From positions 1 through 27,516 of the forward strand of contig CANOBT010000073.1 in the NCBI GenBank assembly GCA_947564305.1: DNA of 27,516 nt, read 5' to 3'. Shown here one piece after another: positions 23,505 to 27,516 of the stretch. A model generated the notes under the pieces. The model did not search any database, had not been told where the DNA came from, and saw only the letters and a list, made by a program, of their open reading frames with translations. The translations under genes were made by a program, and so were the position numbers. The stretch is from an uncultured Lachnospiraceae bacterium (GTDB lineage Bacteria; Bacillota_A; Clostridia; Lachnospirales; Lachnospiraceae). Every line of letters starts with the position of its first letter. Position 1 is the stretch's first letter.

Positions 23505-24608
23505 CTAAAACCGATGTAGCATTTCACTGTGATTTAATACAAGGGTACTATATAAAAACAGCACGTCGCAGCCCTCAAATTCTATAAACTGTCCCAGATA
23601 ATCCGGCCGGATATACCGAATATCCACCAACGTGATTTGAGAATACCCGCCGATAAGCAGCGGCGCAATGCTTGAACCGAACGAATCTCTAAAGATCACA
23701 AGCTTTTTGTCTGTTTGCGCCCTCGAATTTTCTATCGAAATAAGGGACAGAGAACCGGACAAAAATATTTCGTAAGGGTCCCTTCCCTCTGCTCTTTTCA
23801 AATTATATACAGATATTTCTTTTTTATTCTGCCAGTCGTATACGACACATTCGTCAATCGCTTCCCCTGTCAGATACCGCAGAGTATCGGGCTCCACAGG
23901 CAGCGCCGCCTGTCCGAAGTATACTCCATAAAAATCCTCATTTAGCGTGTGAACCTCATAATCCATAGAAATCCGGGCTCCCATTTTTTTCGCCAGCCTT
24001 TCGGCCACATCCGTAATCCTCTCCTGCCTCCAGTGCGTATCGGTCTTGTAATAGTCGTCTCTCTCCAAAAGATCCGAAATTGATATATACTCCGCAAAGC
24101 TGCATTTTTGCGCCATTTTATACTCAAACTCTTTATAATCCATAGAAAGATGTCCGCTCTCCCCCGCAAGAAAACAATTCTTATCCGGAATGACTGAGAG
24201 GAAAACCCTGTTTTTCTCTGTCAGATATTTTTCACAGATATCGTAAAACCGCTGCGCCGCCCGCTCCAGCGAAGATTCGTTCATCGGATATTCCACCGCG
24301 GAAAGATACCCGTCATAAGCGTAGATTCCATTATTATCCTGCCTCAAAAAAACGTTTGCCGCCGTCAGCGCCTTGACTGTCCGGAAGCGATCTCTAAACG
24401 GAAAAGAGTCTACCGCATAATCTTCAAAATCAGACATAAAACGCCCGTTCCACAACGTATCCGCCGAAAGCTTTGGCATCGCCGAAAGCTTGCGCCGCTC
24501 GCTGTTTGAATATTCGGCCTTCGGCGTGAATATACAAAGCAAAAATCCCGCCGCAAGAAACAATGCAAACAAAATACACAGCGTTCTGTTTTTCTTTTCC
24601 GCACTCAT
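23505..24608 (-). CDS. DHHW/AlgJ-like SGNH-type envelope protein
   Basis: The protein has 367 residues from ATG 24608 (MSAEKK), chosen for its GGAGAG site. A signal-anchor helix (about 7-27) places the rest outside the membrane. The family signature TDTHW is at 189-193 (KTDTHWRQ), giving Asp190 and His192. FRDSFGSS at 306-313 supplies the Ser309 nucleophile, completing the SGNH-like triad seen in AlgJ/AlgX and DltD-type proteins. It is encoded 13 bp after the MBOAT gene, the usual partner: the MBOAT moves an acyl group across the membrane and the DHHW protein places it on a surface polymer. Which polymer is acylated here is unknown. Confidence 0.87.
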   Translation of the reverse strand: MSAEKKNRTLCILFALFLAAGFLLCIFTPKAEYSNSERRKLSAMPKLSADTLWNGRFMSDFEDYAVDSFPFRDRFRTVKALTAANVFLRQDNNGIYAYDGYLSAVEYPMNESSLERAAQRFYDICEKYLTEKNRVFLSVIPDKNCFLAGESGHLSMDYKEFEYKMAQKCSFAEYISISDLLERDDYYKTDTHWRQERITDVAERLAKKMGARISMDYEVHTLNEDFYGVYFGQAALPVEPDTLRYLTGEAIDECVVYDWQNKKEISVYNLKRAEGRDPYEIFLSGSLSLISIENSRAQTDKKLVIFRDSFGSSIAPLLIGGYSQITLVDIRYIRPDYLGQFIEFEGCDVLFLYSTLVLNHSEMLHRF

Positions 24609-24621
24609 CGCCCTTCTCTCC

Positions 24622-26013
24622 TTAAAATCTAAAGTACAAAAACGGGTTAAAGGAACCGTCCGCAAGATAAGCCGTCATAACAAACAGCAGCGCCAAAAGC
24701 GCCAGCGGTTCCGCCACATTAAAGATCCTTTTGCCGGCCGGCTTCTTTAAAAGACTTGCCACAATATGTCTTGGAGCCGGCGTCGCCCCTATCACAGCCG
24801 CCAACAATACAACTGCAAAGCTTCGAAGACAATAAAGAGCTTCCGCCGAGATCAGCGGAACCCCTCCGGCTCCCCAAAGTCCTCCGATATCGGAAAACGC
24901 CTGTTTTAAGCTCTGCGCCTGAAAAATCACAAAACTGATGATCACAAAAAACAGAACGTAAATATGAGAAAATATAAGATTTTTTCTTCGCTGCTTAAAT
25001 AATTTTTCAATTGCAAGCAAAACCGCAAAAAACAGACCCCACAAAACAAAATTCCACTCTGCCCCATGCCAGAATCCGGTAAGTATCCATACAATCAAAA
25101 TATGAAGCAGCTGCCGCTTCTTTCCTACACGGTTTCCTCCCATTGGAATATAGACATAATCCCGAAACCATGATCCGAGCGAAATATGCCAGCGCCTCCA
25201 AAACTCTGTGATACTCGCCGAAACATACGGATAATTAAAATTCTCCGAAAATCGAAAGCCAAAGATCCTGCCCAGACCGATCGCCATATCGCTGTATCCC
25301 GAAAAGTCAAAATACACATACAGCGCAGATGCAAACGCATACAACCAATAAAACAACACCGATTTCTCTTCCGAAGCGCGAAATGCATGACAGAGCTCCG
25401 CCAGCTGATTTGCCAGTAAAATTTTTTTGGCCAGACCGATGACAAAACGGCGAATCCCATAAGCCGCCATACTCCACGAATGACTTCTTATCTCTAACTG
25501 CCCCGCAATATCAGAGTAGCGGACAATAGGACCCGCTATCAGCTGCGGAAACATTGCAATATAGACTGCCAGATGAATCACATTCTTCTGTGCCGTCTCT
25601 CCTCTGTACACATCAATCGTATAACTGATAAGCTGAAAGGTATAAAAACTAATCCCAATGGGTAGTGCTACCTGTAAGAGCGGAATCGCCAAACCCGTCG
25701 CGGCGTTTATATTTGTAAGAAAAAAGTCTGTATATTTAAAGTACGCCAAAAAGGAAAGACTGGCAGTCACGGATAACACACAGTATACCTGCCCGGCTTT
25801 CCTTTCTCTGTACTTTTCCACCAACAGACCGAATCCATAACCCAGCAAAACGGAAAATCCCATCAGCAGAACATATCTTGGCTCCCCCCACGCATAAAAT
25901 ATAAGGCTGCACACCAACAGCACCGCATTTTTAAAGCGTTTCGGCGATACGAAATAAAACGCTATTGTCAGTGGCAAAAAATAATACAAAAACGGAATAC
26001 TCGAAAAAAGCAT
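24622..26013 (-). CDS. MBOAT-family O-acyltransferase (AlgI/DltB-like)
   Basis: This 463-residue polytopic protein has about ten hydrophobic segments and the MBOAT hallmarks: the FYTFQLISYTIDVYRG segment, FDFSGYSDMAIGLG, FWRRWHISLGSWFRDY with His276, and FWHGAEWNFVLWG with the catalytic His316. AlgI-like enzymes take an acyl group from a cytoplasmic donor and pass it outward for polymer O-acetylation. The start is ATG 26013 with GGATGAGG just upstream; a TTG at 26025 is an alternative. It begins 4 bp after the stop of the DUF4358 gene, so the two are coupled. It forms a functional set with the DHHW protein downstream and the two envelope proteins upstream. Confidence 0.93.
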   Translation of the reverse strand: MLFSSIPFLYYFLPLTIAFYFVSPKRFKNAVLLVCSLIFYAWGEPRYVLLMGFSVLLGYGFGLLVEKYRERKAGQVYCVLSVTASLSFLAYFKYTDFFLTNINAATGLAIPLLQVALPIGISFYTFQLISYTIDVYRGETAQKNVIHLAVYIAMFPQLIAGPIVRYSDIAGQLEIRSHSWSMAAYGIRRFVIGLAKKILLANQLAELCHAFRASEEKSVLFYWLYAFASALYVYFDFSGYSDMAIGLGRIFGFRFSENFNYPYVSASITEFWRRWHISLGSWFRDYVYIPMGGNRVGKKRQLLHILIVWILTGFWHGAEWNFVLWGLFFAVLLAIEKLFKQRRKNLIFSHIYVLFFVIISFVIFQAQSLKQAFSDIGGLWGAGGVPLISAEALYCLRSFAVVLLAAVIGATPAPRHIVASLLKKPAGKRIFNVAEPLALLALLFVMTAYLADGSFNPFLYFRF

Positions 26014-26017
26014 AACC

Positions 26018-26596
26018 TCATCCAATCGGCTCTTCTACAACTACTTTGGCACCGTCAAGCGCGGACAGCGCATTATTTTTGAATATCTCTATAATCTCTG
26101 CGTTGCCGTAGGCAGTAATGACATACGCTCCTCCCGCATCAATGATAATCAGTGTATCCGGTATGCCGCACATCCACTGCCTGTCTAAAAGATTAGATTT
26201 GACCGCATCGGCAAAGGCATCTAAATCGGCATCATCCTTCAGGTGATAGGCCGCACCTGTAAAGGTGTTCCCATTCATCAGATGCACCATGGAGGCCGCG
26301 TCGTCAATATTCGACGCCTCACTTGCCGGCAAGCCCAATGTGATATCCAATTCCTCCGTCTTACTGATATCAAATCTGCCGGGGACATCCATAACCGCAT
26401 TTTCCTGATCGCCTCCGCTAATTGCAAACAAATCTCCCTCGCTGTAAACATGCAGCACGGCATTTAAGACATCAACCGATTCCTTAAAGGCTGCGCCGCC
26501 CTCTTCGCTGCCTTCCTGTGAATCCTGATTTTTACCGCATCCGAACATTGTGAAAATGATTGCCGCTGTTAAAAACAGTATCGTTATTTTTTTCAA
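26018..26596 (-). CDS. DUF4358-type lipoprotein
   Basis: The protein has 192 residues from a TTG start at 26596, which has AAGGAG 9 nt upstream and gives a textbook lipoprotein signal (MKKITILFLTAAIIFTMFGC, lipidated Cys20). An ATG at 26626 would add 10 residues, overlap the preceding gene by 14 bp and lack a ribosome binding site. After the Cys a Gly/Ser/Glu-rich linker leads to a mature domain of about 140 residues with the pattern ISKTEELDITLGLPASEASN and WMCGIPDTLIIIDAGGAYVI, which I recognise as DUF4358. This family often sits in Clostridia next to MBOAT/DHHW genes. It probably works at the outer face of the membrane with them; the exact job is unknown. Confidence 0.82.
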   Translation of the reverse strand: MKKITILFLTAAIIFTMFGCGKNQDSQEGSEEGGAAFKESVDVLNAVLHVYSEGDLFAISGGDQENAVMDVPGRFDISKTEELDITLGLPASEASNIDDAASMVHLMNGNTFTGAAYHLKDDADLDAFADAVKSNLLDRQWMCGIPDTLIIIDAGGAYVITAYGNAEIIEIFKNNALSALDGAKVVVEEPIG

Positions 26597-26612
26597 ATCC
26601 ACTGTCTCCTTT

Positions 26613-27401
26613 TTAAAAGTTTTCATTTACTATCGCTTCCAATTGTGCGCCGTCAATCAAATTGCCGCTTATCCATCCCTCTATATCATCCCCCGGAATA
26701 TAAATTTTAATCCAGTATCTTTCTCCGTCATTTTCATATTGGTCCCGATAATGTATTTCCGACTCTCCGTCTACCCCGCCGACAATGTCTCCGTTCAAGG
26801 TAGGCTCTAACCTGATATTGGCGCCGCTTTTTCCTTTATCGTTCAACTGAATAACAAGCGGCCCCTCCTCTTCGATTTGTGTTTCCGTCTCTTCCTCCTG
26901 TTCCTCTACGGACTCACTTTTTACAAACAACGGCGGATAGTTCTCATACCCCCTCGATATGGTCTGCTCATACCGCTGAAAGAATGTCTTGACATTTCCT
27001 AATTCACGCAGATAATATGCCTGCAAATGTCCGGAAAACGGCAAATCGACAAATACCGCCAGAAAGTACATCACAATAATTCCCAAACCAATACATCGCT
27101 TTAAGGCGGTACGCGGTTTCCTGTGCGTATTCCCTGCCGCTCTGTTCCCCCATTCTATCATCTTATTGTCTAGCTCTACGGCCCACGTCCTGTCCCGCCC
27201 GATTAGATAAAGTATTTCCGTAACAAACCAAACCCATCCCTTGATCAAATATCTCCTCAGATGAAACCTGCCCCCAATCTTTTTGACAACTGTAAAAATC
27301 AAAAGGAGAATGGCAAACAGGACGGCCAATTCAATAAAAAAACGCACGGGCCAGCTTAAGCCATAAAAGTTCTGCCATGCTCCGAAATAATATTTTTTCA
27401 T
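26613..27401 (-). CDS. Two-TM membrane protein with C-terminal SH3 domain
   Basis: The protein has 262 residues. There are hydrophobic segments at about 21-41 and 103-120, with a basic loop between. A Glu-rich acidic stretch lies at 164-180. The C-terminal domain at about 186-250 looks like a bacterial SH3 domain (ANIRLEPTLNGDIVGGV and RYWIKIYIP...EGWISGNLI). SH3b domains usually contact peptidoglycan or peptides outside the cell, so this protein could anchor the acylation complex to the wall. The ATG at 27401 follows a short leader ORF. It is the first gene of the operon containing the DUF4358, MBOAT, DHHW and DUF255 genes. Its own stop overlaps the DUF4358 region. Confidence 0.82.
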   Translation of the reverse strand: MKKYYFGAWQNFYGLSWPVRFFIELAVLFAILLLIFTVVKKIGGRFHLRRYLIKGWVWFVTEILYLIGRDRTWAVELDNKMIEWGNRAAGNTHRKPRTALKRCIGLGIIVMYFLAVFVDLPFSGHLQAYYLRELGNVKTFFQRYEQTISRGYENYPPLFVKSESVEEQEEETETQIEEEGPLVIQLNDKGKSGANIRLEPTLNGDIVGGVDGESEIHYRDQYENDGERYWIKIYIPGDDIEGWISGNLIDGAQLEAIVNENF

Positions 27402-27417
27402 AGGTAGCCCCCATCCT

Positions 27418-27465
27418 TCACCGGCAAAACCGTCTTCGTTTTGTCCGTCTCTTCTTCCTCCTCAT
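27418..27465 (-). CDS. 15-residue arginine-rich leader ORF
   Basis: From ATG 27465 the frame reads MRRKKRRTKRRRFCR and stops at 27420-27418. An AAGGAGG site sits 6 nt upstream, as good as any in the window, and a TATAAT -10 lies at 27496-27491. Eleven of 15 residues are Arg or Lys. It may be a translated leader controlling the SH3 operon, or an accident of purine-rich DNA. The overlapping acidic frame has no start codon after its stop. No family is recognised. Confidence 0.4.
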   Translation of the reverse strand: MRRKKRRTKRRRFCR

Positions 27466-27490
27466 TTTTCTCCTCCTTATTTCACATCGT

Positions 27491-27496
27491 ATTATA
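27491..27496 (-). promoter_or_regulatory. -10 element of the SH3-to-YyaL operon
   Basis: TATAAT on the minus strand, about 26 bp upstream of the leader ORF start. The expected -35 lies at or beyond the window edge, so only the -10 can be judged. Confidence 0.5.
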
Positions 27497-27516
27497 ACAT
27501 GAATTGATAATGACTG

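Overview
The window looks like chromosomal DNA from a low-to-moderate GC Firmicute, most likely a Lachnospiraceae (Clostridia) member. This rests on gene content: the SH3/DUF4358/MBOAT/DHHW cluster, GyrI-like effector proteins, LytTR and OmpR regulators, and frequent AGGAGG-type ribosome binding sites. It was judged by reading alone, without database searches. Every intact gene is on the minus strand. The only plus-strand coding signal is a decayed serine-hydrolase fragment.

Region by region, in coordinate order (transcription runs right to left): (1) 1-280 holds the C-terminal tail of a tyrosine recombinase and hairpins, a scar of an integrated element. (2) 280-5800 has a six-TM chemoreceptor-type protein translated just after a stand-alone ketoacyl-ACP-synthase-III-like protein that lacks the usual catalytic His; then an alpha/beta hydrolase, an orphan LytTR response regulator and a P-loop kinase-like protein. 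A 9-12-9 bp direct repeat lies between the regulator and the hydrolase. (3) 5860-8370 is AT-rich accessory DNA. It has a 53-aa small protein, a broken small mobile-element-type gene, a TetR regulator with a CPBP membrane protease behind a promoter containing a perfect palindrome, and a serine-hydrolase pseudogene. (4) 8450-11410 has a zinc-ribbon/CFI-box protein, a GyrI-like protein and metF, whose upstream region carries two families of tandem repeats.

(5) 11496-17174 encodes an OmpR-type response regulator, a histidine kinase, an ABC ATPase, an FtsX-like permease and an N-terminally truncated XRE/GyrI-like regulator. Four helically phased heptamers sit directly upstream of the ATPase gene, where a PhoB/OmpR-type regulator would bind. 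(6) 17200-20626 encodes an ECF sigma factor overlapping its putative membrane anti-sigma factor, preceded by a large lipoprotein with FnIII-like and transglutaminase-like domains.

(7) 20708-27500 is a Cof-type HAD phosphatase with its own promoter, preceded by a tight operon: SH3 membrane protein, DUF4358 lipoprotein, MBOAT O-acyltransferase, DHHW/AlgJ-like protein and a YyaL-type thioredoxin-domain protein. This looks like a cell-envelope polymer acylation module. A 15-residue arginine-rich leader ORF with an ideal ribosome binding site precedes it.

The most interesting signals are the heptamer array, the metF-leader repeats, the His-less KAS III, the LytTR-spaced direct repeat, the SH3-to-YyaL operon and its basic leader ORF. 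No single segment clearly proves a wholly new system.
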